Shown piece by piece: positions 52,259 to 63,475 of a DNA stretch of 64,000 nucleotides. The stretch covers positions 639,348 through 703,347 of the forward strand of contig JACTAT010000050.1 in assembly GCA_014526335.1 (NCBI GenBank). Reading direction: 5' to 3'. The notes under the pieces were generated by a model. The model did no database searches, was not told the DNA's origin, and worked only from the letters and a program-made list of their open reading frames with translations. Source of the DNA: Chrysaora quinquecirrha (Eukaryota; Cnidaria; Scyphozoa; Semaeostomeae; Pelagiidae). Both the position numbers and the translations under genes were made by a program. Numbering within the stretch: the stretch's first letter is position 1; each line of letters opens with the position of its first letter.

Positions 52259-53647
52259 TCAGTATACACCAATATCATAATCACCTTTTAAATTGTTTGT
52301 GAGTTTCATGTCAAGAAAATCAAGGGATTTGTTATTATCTTCATTTTCGATTGTAAATTGAATTTTCTCATCTTGTGAATTTAATATATCCAGAAACCTT
52401 ATGGCCGATTCAGAGTTAAGAAAGCGAGCATGGGTATCGTCAACATATCTTTTATAAGTGATTGGCTTTATATTAATTTCAAGAGCATCTCTAAAAGCTT
52501 TTTCTTCGATAAATTGCAAATATGCTTCTGCCATAACAACCATAAGTGAGAGGCCAATCGGTCCAGCATCTTCTATAATTCTAATTTCTTGATTCCATAC
52601 GAAATATGACTGACATAAACACAACTGTAATAATTCGTGAAAATCATGTATAGACAGTTTTGTTTTAGTTTTTAGTTCAGAGAAATCTTTAGTGATCATG
52701 TCCATAACAACATCTATAGCTTTCGAAATAGGGACTGATGGATACAGATTAACAACGTCAAAAGATACTTGTACTTCATCTTCATCTATGGACAAGTTCT
52801 TTGCCTCGGCCGCAAATGACGATGAATTAATAACTTTTGTTGGGTTTTTATTAAGTATAGGCTGGATCAATTGAACAAGATATTTAAATGTACCATAAAA
52901 AGGTGTGCAAATAGTGGAAACAACAATTCTCATTGGAAAGTTCTTCTGCGGTTTATGGGCTTTCAATAATCCATACATACGAGGTGGGACAGGATCTGAT
53001 GGATGCATACTATAGAAAAGTTTGTTATCTAGTTTTCCTTCTTTTCGCATTCTACGCAAAGACAATTGAAATTTAGATGTAATTTTTGATGTTGGGTCAA
53101 TATCAGATATTCTAGTATTTCCAAGTTGTTCTTCTAGTTTTTTGATTGCGTCTTCCTTGTTTACAATAGAAAAGCCTGAACCTTTATCAAATGGATAAAC
53201 TTTTATATTTTCATTAGATCTCAATTCTTTTAATGCTAGTTGTTGTTCTTTAGTTAGGTTGCTTCGAGTTTTTTTATTATTGATATGGAGTTTTAACTGT
53301 TTGGAAACTTCTTGACGTAAGTGTTCTGAAAGATCAACCTGTTTTTCTTTTTCTAATAACATAGCAGTTTTTGCTGTACTTGTTATTATGTCCATAAAAG
53401 GTATATTCTTTGTTGTGGGTACAAAATTCGGACCTAAATTAAGTAATTCTTGATGATGTTTTGGTAACAGCTCACCTGTTAAATTCAGAACAGCATCCTT
53501 GACTTTCTTTGAAACTGAAGATGAGTTTTCTTGTTGAACACCACCATCGGACCTGGCCATAGCTTTCAAAGTTTCGAATTTATTCTTTAATTCGGAGCGC
53601 TTCATTGTAAACAAATTATCACGAGACTTCTTCTTCGGATAAATCAT
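52259..53647 (-). pseudogene. Penelope-like copy 2: reverse transcriptase
   Basis: Open frame of 462 residues: 'NIPFMDIITSTAKTAMLL' N-terminal, 'KVYPFDKGSGFSIVNKED', 'PPRMYGLLKAHKPQKNFPM', 'VSFDVVNLYPSVPI' (first catalytic D), 'GPIGLSLMVVMAEAYLQFIE' and 'YKRYVDDTHARF' (YVDD intact), 'LDFLDMKLTNNL'. Penelope RTs are related to telomerase. Only the TGA at the end, where an arginine codon is expected, stops it. The start ATG at 53647 is the first in frame; a second lies at 53605. Confidence 0.9.
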
Positions 53648-53649
53648 TT

Positions 53650-54062
53650 TTCAGGCTGTTCTGTATTTGTACAATCAATAAAAATGCAGAACAGCAAAAC
53701 AGGTTCGAGGGTCAAATGGGGCGGCACAGTGTTCACGTAGAGGTCCTATTTGTCCGGGATACGAGGTTTTCATTTCAACTCATCGATCTAGACTTAGTAC
53801 ATTCGTCGTAGTCATCACATAACCACACTCCACCACCCCGCTCCAACTACGACTCATAAACTTTCAGTTCCTAAGAACAAACAATAGAATTTTTGTCCGC
53901 AACATTAGAAATGGTGTTCGGCGGGATGAAAGAAATTTCAAAACAAAACTGCTGCGGCCTGGGGCATTTCCACTCATAAACGATAAAGATTTTACTTATA
54001 CCAGCTAAAATTTGCTTTCAACTGGGACAGAAGGAATATACAGAAAATGAAAGATATAGGGT
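53650..54062. repeat. Foldback-related module
   Basis: AATGCAGAACAGC...GGGTCAAATGGG (53683-53735) matches the outer end of the right arm at 57890-57930, while AACAATAGAATTTTTGT (53880) and AAAGAAATTTCAAAACAAAACTG match the left arm at 55925-56010. Between is ACTCCACCACCCCGCTCCAA with ACTACGACTCATAAACTTTC (53828-53870), which recurs inverted at 63745-63830. Confidence 0.6.
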
Positions 54063-54358
54063 GAACTATAATTTAATTACTCTACGGAGAAATTACAGAA
54101 AGTTTGTAGATAGCAATACGTAAACTTGGTGTTCCCGAACTATAATTTAATTACTCTACGGAGAAATTACAGAAAGTTTGTAGATAGTAATACATAAACT
54201 TGGTGTTCCCGAACTATAATTTAATTATTCTACGGAGAAATTACAGAAAGTTTGTAGATAGCAATACGTAGACTTGGTGTTCCCGAACTATACTTTAATT
54301 ACTCTACGGAGAAATTACAGAATGTTTGCAGATAGTAATACGTAAACTTGGTGTTTCC
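54063..54358. repeat. 74-bp tandem repeat, four units
   Basis: GAACTATAATTTAATTACTC starts at 54063, 54137, 54211 and 54285 (one change), exactly 74 bp apart, each with CGGAGAAATTACAGAAAGTT and CTTGGTGTTCCC. A single related segment occurs in each foldback arm (about 56120-56180 and 57640-57700), so the array grew locally. Confidence 0.95.
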
Positions 54359-55849
54359 GCCGTAAAATTTTGAGCAAGTAAGGTAAAGATAAAGATATGA
54401 ATATTTACATAATTTATGCTAATTATTGCAAGCCAAAAATTGACAAATTTTGTCAAAAATTGACAAATTTTGTCAACCGGTCCCAAGTGTCTGTTGCGGG
54501 CTTAGCTAACAACAACAACAACAGATATCCTTGGGAACGAAGTTGTTGAAATGAATGTTAGACTTAGACTCACTACAAAAGTCGTAGATTCGCTCCCAGC
54601 CCCCCACGCAACACAGCCCGCTCATACTACGACTTATAATATTTGAGTGTGGAAAAACGGACTGTAATTCGCTGCCTCGATTTCATTATTTTGTTCAGCT
54701 GAAGATGTGGCGACCCCCTGACAGAAATCTCTCTCATCCTTATTTTTGCAGTGTCTTCAACTCGGCAAAGCAAAACAAAATTACAAAAAAGTTTCAGAGC
54801 AGAAAGATGCAAAACAAATGAGATCCAGTTTTGCTTTTCTTCAGTCCCTTTACGGATCTTGAAATCAATAAATATGCAATAGTTTTTTCTTCCAGAATTG
54901 CTTGTAAGTTTGCCTTCGGTAACGGGCAGCAAAATGAGGCAGACTTTACCCTTATTTATTTTGATACATGAAGCGGCGAAGGAATAAAAACAACAAAGTT
55001 TCGACCTGTTTGTTATTCTCATTAATAAGTCAAACTTTTATCAAATTCTTACCGCTAACAGAAACTAATTTAAATGATAAGCTAAAAACAACAAAATTCT
55101 ACTTCTGGACCAGTCAGTTCACCAAACAAATTTGGAGTTACCATGTTGAACTAGGAGCGAAACTGGGCGCCCAGAGATTCAGACAGTCTCAACCTTCAAA
55201 TTTGATTCAGCTTTTGTTACTTTCTACAATTGAAGGAAATCATGGTGAGTAATGAGTGTTTGGGAACAGTAATTCGTAAATATCTAAATGACTTAACTGA
55301 GTGAACTATGAAGGCAATGTTTTAAATATTTCAAGGCAAACCCGCTTGATCAAAACTGAAAAGTTATCTATCAATCTAGATACCTAGATCGCCGAAAAGC
55401 TTTAAATTAAAAGTTGAAAAAGAAATATTGGAAAGCTGAATTATTTTGATTGAATACTACCATATATGTGTCTATAATTGTTCTGTATTAGCTACTGAAA
55501 AGTGCGTTCAATGAAGCTAAAGAATATTTACTAGAAACTGTTGCAGATGTTTGCAGGTCTCCAGAGTTCTTCGCGGTTCTTCGGTTCTTCAGGCTGAAAA
55601 TTCTGTGTTGCCGTGAATTTAAGTCCACACAAAGGAAAGCCAGAAAAAAACTTTTCGCTTCCAGCTAAACGCATAAAGCCAACTTTAATTTGCCAAAAAA
55701 GCACATTTTAGTTGAACAGGAACTCTAGAATACTCTTCACCTTTCCAGTTAAAATTTTGTAATTTATTTGCTGCGGCGCTGGCGTGAAGCTGTGGTAAAG
55801 TTTTCCTCCATTTTCCCGACTCAACCTCGTACCCAGGGCAAATAGAACC
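54359..55849. other. Unassigned DNA between foldback modules
   Basis: It contains TTTACATAATTTATGCTAAT (54406), which recurs at 56811 and inverted at 56975, and ACAACAACAACAACAGATATC (54510), which recurs at 56903. No gene is supported. Two short frames (54627-55022, 54968-55252) lack known motifs. Confidence 0.5.
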
Positions 55850-57950
55850 TCTCCGTAAACACTGCGCTGTCCATATTTGACCCTGGAACCGGTTTCGCTG
55901 TTCTGCATTCTGATTGGCTAAGACCGAACAATAGAATTTTTGTTGTCCGCATACATTAGAAAGTCGCCGATGGCGTTCGACCTGACGAAAGAAATTTCAA
56001 AACAAAACTGTTGAGGCCTGGGGCTTTTCCACTCCAAAATGATACAGAAAGCAGCTAAAATGTTATTGCTTTGAACCAGGATAGAAGGAATAGACAGAAA
56101 AGGATCGATAAAGGCAAATTATAGCTGTAGTTTAACTTCTTCACGGCAAAAATACAGAAAGTTTGAAGCAACATACAAACATGCATTTTCCGCGGTAAAA
56201 TTATGAGCAGAAAAAATAAAGCAAAAATAATTTTCAAGACAGCCGAAATGAGCTGAAATAGTTTAAAATTTGCATTTAGAAAAAAGGTTGTTTAAATTTG
56301 TGTGGCTATAACTTTTTCTTGTTTTTTGTAACATTTATTTTGTCTCGTATTTTGTTGCACAAAACTGGAGAAATCTCATTCACGCTCACGGCTCACGCAA
56401 CGAAAAGCAAAACTTCTCTGCAGCAAATATGTATGATTCAACTTGAATCTTCAACAAGAAAAAGCTACCGGCTTTGAATATATTGCTCTCACCTGAAAGA
56501 CACAGGAAATTTTGTCAAAACCTTAATTCTCCACGTAACAAAAGTTCATGGCTTTTGTTAAAACTCGGTAAAACTCTCGGTGAAACTTCCAGTATAAACA
56601 AACTTGATAACTTCTAACAACAGCAAGAGCTTGCTAACATGAATTTCTAAGATATTTCTTCAACATTCTGTCTTCTGATTCCTCTAAAGCATTTATTTTT
56701 TCATTTTGTTTGAAATGAATCGTTGAAAGCAAGTGCAACCGAACAAAAACATTTTGCTGCGTCTCAAACTCATTGACGAGTTGAAGAGCTGTGGCCACTG
56801 CTGCAATCATTTACATAATTTATGCTAATTATTCCAAGCCAAAAACTGCCAAATTTTGGAAGCTGGTCCTAAGGGTATCTGTTGAGGTTTGAGATAACAA
56901 CAACAACAACAGATATCCTTGGGAACGAAGTTGACAAAATTTGTCAGATATCTGCTGTTGTTTTGGCTTGATATAATTAGCATAAATTATGTAAATGATT
57001 CCAGTCCGTGGCTTGGAATAATTAGCAGCTTTCCAACTCATCAATGAGTTTTGGAAGCTGTACAATATTTTTCCTTCGGTTACACTTGCTTTCAACGATT
57101 AATTTGAACCAACATGAAAAGAAACATGCTTCAAAGAAATCAGTAGAGAGAAATCCATGTTAGCAAGCGCTTGCTGTGGTTAGAAGTTATCGTTTGTTAA
57201 TTTTGGAAATTTCACCGCGAGTTTCTATCTACACAAGTCAGGAACAAATCTTATTTCGTGAATTGGTTAGCTAGATTTCGACTCATTATTGCCACCAAAC
57301 TTCAGTGCTTTCCTCTTTACAAGTATCCTAATATTTCAGGTAAGAGTAATTTATTTGAAGCCGGTAGATTTAAATTGTTAAAGATTTAAGTTGAATCATA
57401 CATAGATTTTTGCTGCAAAGAAGTTTGGCTTTGCGACTGCATGAATGAGATTTCCCAACTTTTGAAATTGTGTTCAACAAATGTTGTAAAACTGACTTGA
57501 GGAGAAAAGTTATAGCCAAACCAATGTAAACAATCTCATTTTCTTAAAGCAAATTTTACTATTTTAGTTCACTTTGACTTCTTCAAAATTATTTTTCTTT
57601 TTATTTCTCTTTACCTGCTTGCTCAAAATTTTACCGCGGAAAAGCAAATTTCGAGTTGCTTCAAACTTTCTATAATTTCTCCGTGTAGTAGTTCAACTAT
57701 AATTCGTTCTTTATCTTTCCTTTTCTGTATATTCTTTCTATCCCAGTTCAGTTCATTTTAGCTGTTTTCTTTTCGGGTAGGAGAGAAAATGCCCTGAGCC
57801 GCAGCAGTTTTGTTTTTAAATTTCTTTCATTTGGCGAACGCCATTTCTAATGTATGCGGACAAAATTCTATTGTTTGTTCTTAGCCAATCAGAATGCAGA
57901 ACAGCGAAACCGGTTCCAGGGTCAAATGGGACAGCGCAGTGTTCACGTAG
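55850..57950. mobile_element. Foldback element, ~950-bp arms
   Basis: The left arm 55850-56803 and right arm 57000-57950 are inverse: GTTTCGCTGTTCTGCATTCT (55897) with AGAATGCAGAACAGCGAAAC (57890); TTTTACCGCGGAAAA inverse in 56190 and 57630; AAAGCAAGTGCAACC (56727) with GGTTACACTTGCTTTC (57077). The centre, 56808-56995, is another inverted repeat around TTTACATAATTTATGCTAAT. No transposase. The termini are approximate. Confidence 0.75.
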
Positions 57951-59589
57951 AAAAAAAGTGGTCACGGCTCCAACTTTTGAGTCCTCCAATCAGATTGCAG
58001 AACGGAAAATTCCGCCAATCTGATTGGCTCACCATCTTTCTCCCACCTTTTCCTCGATTTCATCTCAAGCTTCGAGCGACATTGGTGAGCGATTTTCCGG
58101 CACAGCTTTCACAAAAACAAACTTGGGAGCCACTGCGAATAATATTTCTGAAGAAATTTGAAACATAAACATTGCAAACAGTGAGGATGAAAACAGCGGT
58201 AAACACCTTTCAAACAAAGGTTTGATGATTTACTAAACTGGCTGCCAAAAACCTTGTGTGCAACCCTTCTTTGCTGAAAGTTTTGCTGAAAGGAAAAGAA
58301 CCTAGAAATTTTCCATGACAATAGAAATTTTCAGTGCTCTTGAGGTTCCAGGTTTGGTGAATTAAAATTGTTGCTTTTGTATGAAAACTTTTGGGTACCT
58401 ATACTTTCAACCTTGCAATCTGGGCGAGCGAAATTTGTAAGTTTTATCAGAGTTAGACTGATTACCTGAGTCGTAGTTATCGCTATTGAAATGAATGCTA
58501 GGACGCTCAAACTACGACTCATAATCGAACGGTTATCTTTCTGGACTTACGTTTTCTGCCTCGTTCTCATATTACCATGGTTACAATGATGTCAACGGTA
58601 AGTGGTTGTAATGGCCTAAATCTACCGGGTCTAAAACGCTGTGAAAAACGATGTTTCTGTGTCTTAAAACTTAACTTACTAATTGTTTTGCAGAAAGCTC
58701 TTACCAACCCAGCTTTTTCGATATTCTTTCAAAACTTTTTGCGTGATTTAGTACTAAAACGGCTGCCGAACAGGGCTCGTATGTTTTGCTGTTTTGCTGA
58801 GAGGAGGCAATGAACCAGCCTCGTTTCAATGGGCGCCAACTTTCTGGCGCGGGCCAGTCCAGAAAAAATGCCGTAATATTATGAGTCCCAGTTTGAGCGA
58901 CCTCGGTTTGGTATTAGTCTCGGTCTGATGAGCGATAACTGGGACTCAAGTAATAAGTCTAGGGGTTAGACTTGTTTTAACCCAAGTTAGTGACTATAAC
59001 AAGACGGGTTGTCCCGCTTTTCCCGCGGTAACTCAAGGTTACAAGTCTTCCGCCTCGTTGTCCGTTCAAGTCAGATTAGCTAAGATTGAGAAGTTCAAGA
59101 AGCAAATATTTATACCTATGTGAATCAAAGTTTTCGAAAAGTTCTCCTGTTGTATATCGTTTGTATCAAAGTTTAGAAGGTATTTTGCTGTAGCAAAGAA
59201 CAGAAGTTCTGATTTTGTCAAGCTCAAGGGCTAAAGATCTACGTTTGCCGATTTAATCTTGTTTTCTCTACTGTGCATGGTGCACGGCCGGTGAGAGATT
59301 TCCATTTGCTCAATTTATTACCTACCTGTTTTGATTAATCATTAGTTTATATTTTAACAATTGCATAAAGAACAAAACAAAAGTATATATATATTATAAG
59401 CTGCTGCGTCGTGTGTATTTCGAACTGGTCTATCGTTTCGTTTGTGATATTTTGAGACGAATTGTATTGTTTGGGTTAGGCCAGCAGAACTATACTAGGA
59501 AATACAACCATAACAACATAAGAAGGACTTCCTTAGTTTTCCTTTTCATCACGCTAGCTTGGTCATGGAGGATCATGCTAATACTGACC
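57951..59589. other. Mixed repeat remnants, no gene supported
   Basis: It has ACTACGACTCATAA (58507) as in other modules of 53650-64000, and AATAAGTCTAGGGGTTAGACTTG (58952). TCAACGGTAAGTGG (58591) and TTGTTTTGCAGAAAG (58684) look like a splice donor and acceptor, but no coding exon around them is convincing. A segment at 59085-59140 (CTATGTGAATCAAAGTTTTC) recurs at 63505-63530, so the DIRS plus satellite block may be an insertion between duplicated flanks. Confidence 0.5.
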
Positions 59590-59675
59590 AAATAAGTTGG
59601 TGGGAGGTGATTTAAAATTTTGACAATATCTATGCAGCCACAGCTCACTCAGGTAATAGTTTTCAGGCCCCTCTT

Positions 59676-59894
59676 GTGCCACTCATTGCCCATGGTCAAG
59701 CGTACGCAGCTACCGCCCCGACCTTTTTGACCGTATCTGCAACTGCTACAAAAAGTGTCCCTGATGTGGCTCAAAAATCATTAGCAGCAGCATGCAGCCC
59801 AATTCTTAAACCCTCAGAGGTCACCAAGGAGCTCTGTTCAAGTGGAAGCTCCTCGCCGTCATCATACGCTGCCAATACTGCAGATAATTTTTAG
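59676..59894 (+). pseudogene. DIRS ORF1 (gag-like) remnant
   Basis: Seventy-two open residues rich in A, S, T and P ('TFLTVSATATKSVPDVAQKS'). It is in the place where DIRS elements have a gag-like frame, ending 90 bp before the RT region. No domain is recognised. Confidence 0.4.
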
Positions 59895-59984
59895 TAAGCA
59901 CTCAAGAGAGATCCCCTCTCCAGATGCACGCGAAGCGAAAGCGCAAATGACTAGCTGCTGGATCATTAAAATCTCCCCTTGCTA

Positions 59985-61500
59985 TTACTCCGCTGTGTAT
60001 TACACAAAGGTATAATATTTTCGATACTTTTTCAATCCCGGACGCTGATTGGGTGCTTAATGGGTTAACTAATGGCTTTGATATTGGAGTAAGGTCCCCA
60101 AATCTATCAACATCACACCGTAACTGTCAGTCGGCCTATGAACACCCAGAGGTAATTTCCTCATATATTAAAAAGGAAATTGAGCATGGCTCAATGGCAG
60201 GGCCATTCAGTCTGCCACCAATTGAGGACATGTCTGTCAGCCGCTGTGGTGTCATCCCAAAAATCAACCCCAGGCGAATGGCACCTTACGCAGATTTGTC
60301 GTTTCCAGCTGGTCACAGCATTAATGATTTCATTCCCGATTCTGAGGCCCAGGTCTCTTATATTGGCAGTCCAGATGCCATAAAAACATCATGACACTTG
60401 GTGCAGGTGCCCTGCTTTCTAAGGTCGACATAAAACGCCCTATCGTTTACTGCAAGTTTCACTGTCTGCTGGAAATTCCTCGGCTTGCGGTGGGATGGTT
60501 TTGTTTACGTGGACCTCGCTTTACCTTTCGGGCTCCGCTCCGCTCCTAAGAGCTTCACAAGGTTTGCTGATGTATTACAATCAATACTGCTAGTTAAGGC
60601 CAAGGTTTTACATGTGCAACATTACCTTGACGATTTTTGATTAATAGCTTCCCCGAGGTCAACCTCAGCAGCTGCTGAGCGGGATAAATGTCTGTCCATC
60701 TGCTAGGATCTTGGAGTGCCCATTGCAGGGGACAAAACTGCTGGCCCTTCCTCTGTTTTATCTTATCTGGGTTTCGAACTTGATACGGACAAATTGGAGC
60801 TTCGATTGCCATTAGCAAAATAACAAAAATATGCGGTGAGCTGCGTTCTTGGTCTGCTCACAAGACAGGCACCAATCGACAATTACTTTCATTGATAGGG
60901 CTTCTCCAACACTGCTGTCAGGCTGTCGTCCTGGGTCGCCCCTTCCTTCGCCGCCTCATTAATTGCGCAAATACAGTAACAAAGCTTCATCATTATGTTA
61001 AGCTCTCCAAATCGGTTCATGATGACATACTTTTCTGGGATGTCCTTTTGCAATCTTGGAATGGGAAAAGCCTGATTTCTGTTTCCTTCCTGGGAACAAT
61101 CACCTGATGTCTCCATTTCATCCGATGCGGCTGGCAGCTTAGGATTCGCAGCTATAAATGGTAAAGAATGGTTAATATTGACGTTAAGGGGCTTAGCAGC
61201 ACATGTTTGGGGTGATAGCTGACCCCGGCAGAGTATCCTGTTCAAGTGTGACAATCTGGCAGTTGTCGCCTGCCTCAATCAGGGACTGTGCAAGGACTCT
61301 CACATGTCCTTCATGCTCCGCGAGAGTTCTATCCACGACATTCTACACTCGTTTACCTTTGCAGTTGTTCATATTCCAGGAGCTCGAAATACGCATGGGG
61401 ACCTGTTATCTCGCTTGAAATTCCAGGAATTTGCCACACTTGTCCCAACTGCGGCTTCATGTTCCTTGAAGGTGCCAGAAGCAATATTGCAGCGCCTGTT
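59985..61500 (+). pseudogene. DIRS reverse transcriptase and RNase H
   Basis: Frame 60053-60394 has 'LNGLTNGFDIGVRSPNLSTS', 'NCQSAYEHPEVISSYIKKEI' and 'SVSRCGVIPK', then 'DLSFPAGHSINDFIPDSEAQ'. After frameshifts, 'LPFGLRSAP'-like sequence (near 60530) and 'HYLDDF' (60620-60637) with the Y-L-D-D box, directly followed by a TGA (60638-60640). 'LSYLGFELDTDKLELRLPL' (60760-60820) comes next, then RNase H segments up to 'VVHIPGARNTHGDLLSRLK' (61360-61420). At least five lesions. Confidence 0.9.
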
Positions 61501-62131
61501 TTCACTGCATTAGATGACGAGTGGCGGTCACTCATGCTGGACTCGTGGTCAACCAACACTAAATGCACGTATTCTTCTGTCCGGAACAAGTTTGCATCCT
61601 TCTGCGTCAGCCATAAGTTACTTCATTCCAGTGGATCTCCACTGCCAGTGTCCAAACTAACGCTTCTCCGTTTTATCGCCTGCGGCAGCAAGTCGTGTCA
61701 AGCATCTTCGTTAAAGGTATATCGGGCAGCAATTCGTGCACTTCATATTTCAATAAGGCTTTCAAGACCCATTTTTGAACTGCCTACATATTCCATTAGT
61801 GGTAAGAGGTTTGCGATGTTGCCCTACGGCCACAAAACTGCCAGATAAACTACCTATCACAGCTCTGACATTACAAACTAAAAAAAAAAAATCTCATTTA
61901 GATTTGACTGATTATGACGATGTTATGTTCGGGGCGGCCTGCTGCACTGCATTTTTTGCTTTCGGCGTGCTTCCGAGTTCACCGTCCAAGTTCTAGCCTG
62001 AATGTTGACAGTTTCCCTGCTCCCAACTCGGTCTCTATCAGGTTAACCCATTCTAAAACGGACCAATTCCGGGTAGGAAAACCCTGCATAACAAAAATTG
62101 TTCATGTTCGGTTACTATTCATTAGTGCTTA
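61501..62131 (+). pseudogene. DIRS tyrosine recombinase, N-terminal part
   Basis: Frame 61288-61848 gives 'LDSWSTNTKCTYSSVRNKFA' and 'VSKLTLLRFIACGSKSCQAS', 'LKVYRAAIRALHISI', the SAM-like N-terminal domain that grips DNA. Then, with frame changes and an A11 run (61879-61889), 'LDLTDYDDVMFGAACCTAFF' and 'RLTHSKTDQFRVG' (62040-62075). The H-x-x-R and tyrosine motifs that should follow are absent. Confidence 0.8.
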
Positions 62132-62228
62132 ATTAAGGGGAGAATGATAGCTTTCTTACTGTTTGTTTGTGTGTGCTCGTCTGAACATTCTTCCTCATGC
62201 AAAGGCGCTAGGTTTACAACATTCTGCA

Positions 62229-63475
62229 GGTATCACCGCGTGAGCCTGACAGATCTACTTGGTAAGTTGGTCACCGCGTGACCGTTCAGTGCCTTGGGGC
62301 ATAATAGGTACATTGTTCGTCAGGTATCACCGCGTGAGCTTGACAGTCCTGCCTGGTAAGTTGGTCACCGCGTGACCGTTCAGTGCCTTGGGGCATAATT
62401 GGTACATTGTTCTTCAGGTATCACCGCGTGAGCCTGACAGATCTACTTGGTAAGTTGGTCACCGCGTGACCGTTTAGTGCCTTAAGGCATAATTGGTACA
62501 TTGTTCTTCAGGTATCACCGCGTGAGCCTGACCGATCTACTTGATAAGTTGGTCACCGCGTGACCGTTCAGTGTCTTGGGGCATAATAGGTACATTGTTC
62601 GCCAGGTATCACCGCGTGAGCCTGACAGTCCTGCCTGGTAAGTTGGTCACCGCGTGACCGTTCAGTGCCTTTGGGCATAATTGGTACATTGTTCTTCAGG
62701 TATCACCGCGTGAGCCTGACAGATCCACTCGGTAAGTTGGTCACCGCGTGACCGTTCAGTGCCTTTGGGCATAATTGGTACATTGTTCTTCAGGTTTCAC
62801 GGCGTGAGCCTGACAGCCCCGCCTGGTAAGTTGGTCACCGCATGACCGTTCAGTGCCTTCAGGCATAATTGATACATTGTTCTTCAGGTATCACCGCGTG
62901 AGCCAGACAGCCACCGCGTGAGCCTGACAGCCCCGCCTGGTAAGTTGGTCACCGCATGACCGTTCAGTGCCTTCGGGCATAATAGGTACATTGTTCGTCA
63001 GGTATCACCGCGTGAGCTTGACAGTCCTGCCTGGTAAGTTGGTCATCGCGTGACCGTTCAGTGCCTTGGGGCATAATTGGTACATTGTTCTTCAGGTATC
63101 ACCGCGTGAGCCTGACAGATCTACTTGGTAAGTTGGTCACCGCGTGACCGTTCAGTGCCTAAAGGCATAATTGGTACATTGTTCTTCAGGTATCACCGCG
63201 TGAGCCTGACCAATCTACTTGGTAAGTTGGTCACCGCGTGACCGTTCAGTGCCTTGGGGCATAATTGGTACATTGTTCTTCAGGTCACCGCGTGAGCCTG
63301 CGTCCTACTTGGTAAGTTGGTCACCGCGTGACCAGTGCCTTCGGGCATAATGGTACAGTTCTCCAGGTATCACCGCGTGACCGTTCAGTGCCTGGTGGGG
63401 CACCGTTAATTGCAGGCAAACAGGGCATAATACATTGTTCGCCAGGTATCACCGCGTGAGCCTGACAGATCTACT
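62229..63475. repeat. 94-bp satellite with palindrome in each unit
   Basis: GGTATCACCGCGTGAGC starts at 62229, 62323, 62417 and so on, 94 bp apart, for about 13 units; the last two are shortened. Each has GGTCAC-CGC-GTGACC, a perfect 6-bp inverted repeat with a 3-nt loop, and a related TATCACCGCGTGAG half. The units end with GCATAATTGGTACATTGTTC. The array follows directly on the truncated DIRS recombinase. Confidence 0.95.

Larger units (their letters stand above)
51217..53647 (-). mobile_element. Penelope-like element copy 2, nearly complete
   Basis: One long minus-strand gene is recognisable from 53647 to 51217 with RT then GIY-YIG endonuclease, the defining order of EN-plus Penelope-like elements. 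The lesions I see are one TGA at 52259 and one indel near 52165. Terminal repeats are not resolved, but an inverted 3' fragment at ~50718 recalls the partial inverted copies often next to such elements. Confidence 0.9.
59590..62131 (+). mobile_element. DIRS-type tyrosine-recombinase retrotransposon, truncated
   Basis: Plus-strand order: ORF1 remnant (59676-59894), RT and RNase H (59985-61500) and a tyrosine-recombinase N-terminal part (61501-62131). A recombinase in place of integrase defines the DIRS group. The catalytic R-H-R-Y end is missing: the sequence stops at about 62131 before a satellite. No inverted termini or internal complementary region are seen. Many frameshifts. Confidence 0.85.

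Noticed and set aside
58577..58813. Two-exon gene with donor at 58594 and acceptor at 58693
   Set aside because: The splice-like signals are good, but flanking frames show no conserved coding sequence and lie within repeat modules.
62229..63475. CRISPR-like array
   Set aside because: The whole 94-bp unit is repeated with no unique spacers, in a eukaryotic genome; it is a satellite.
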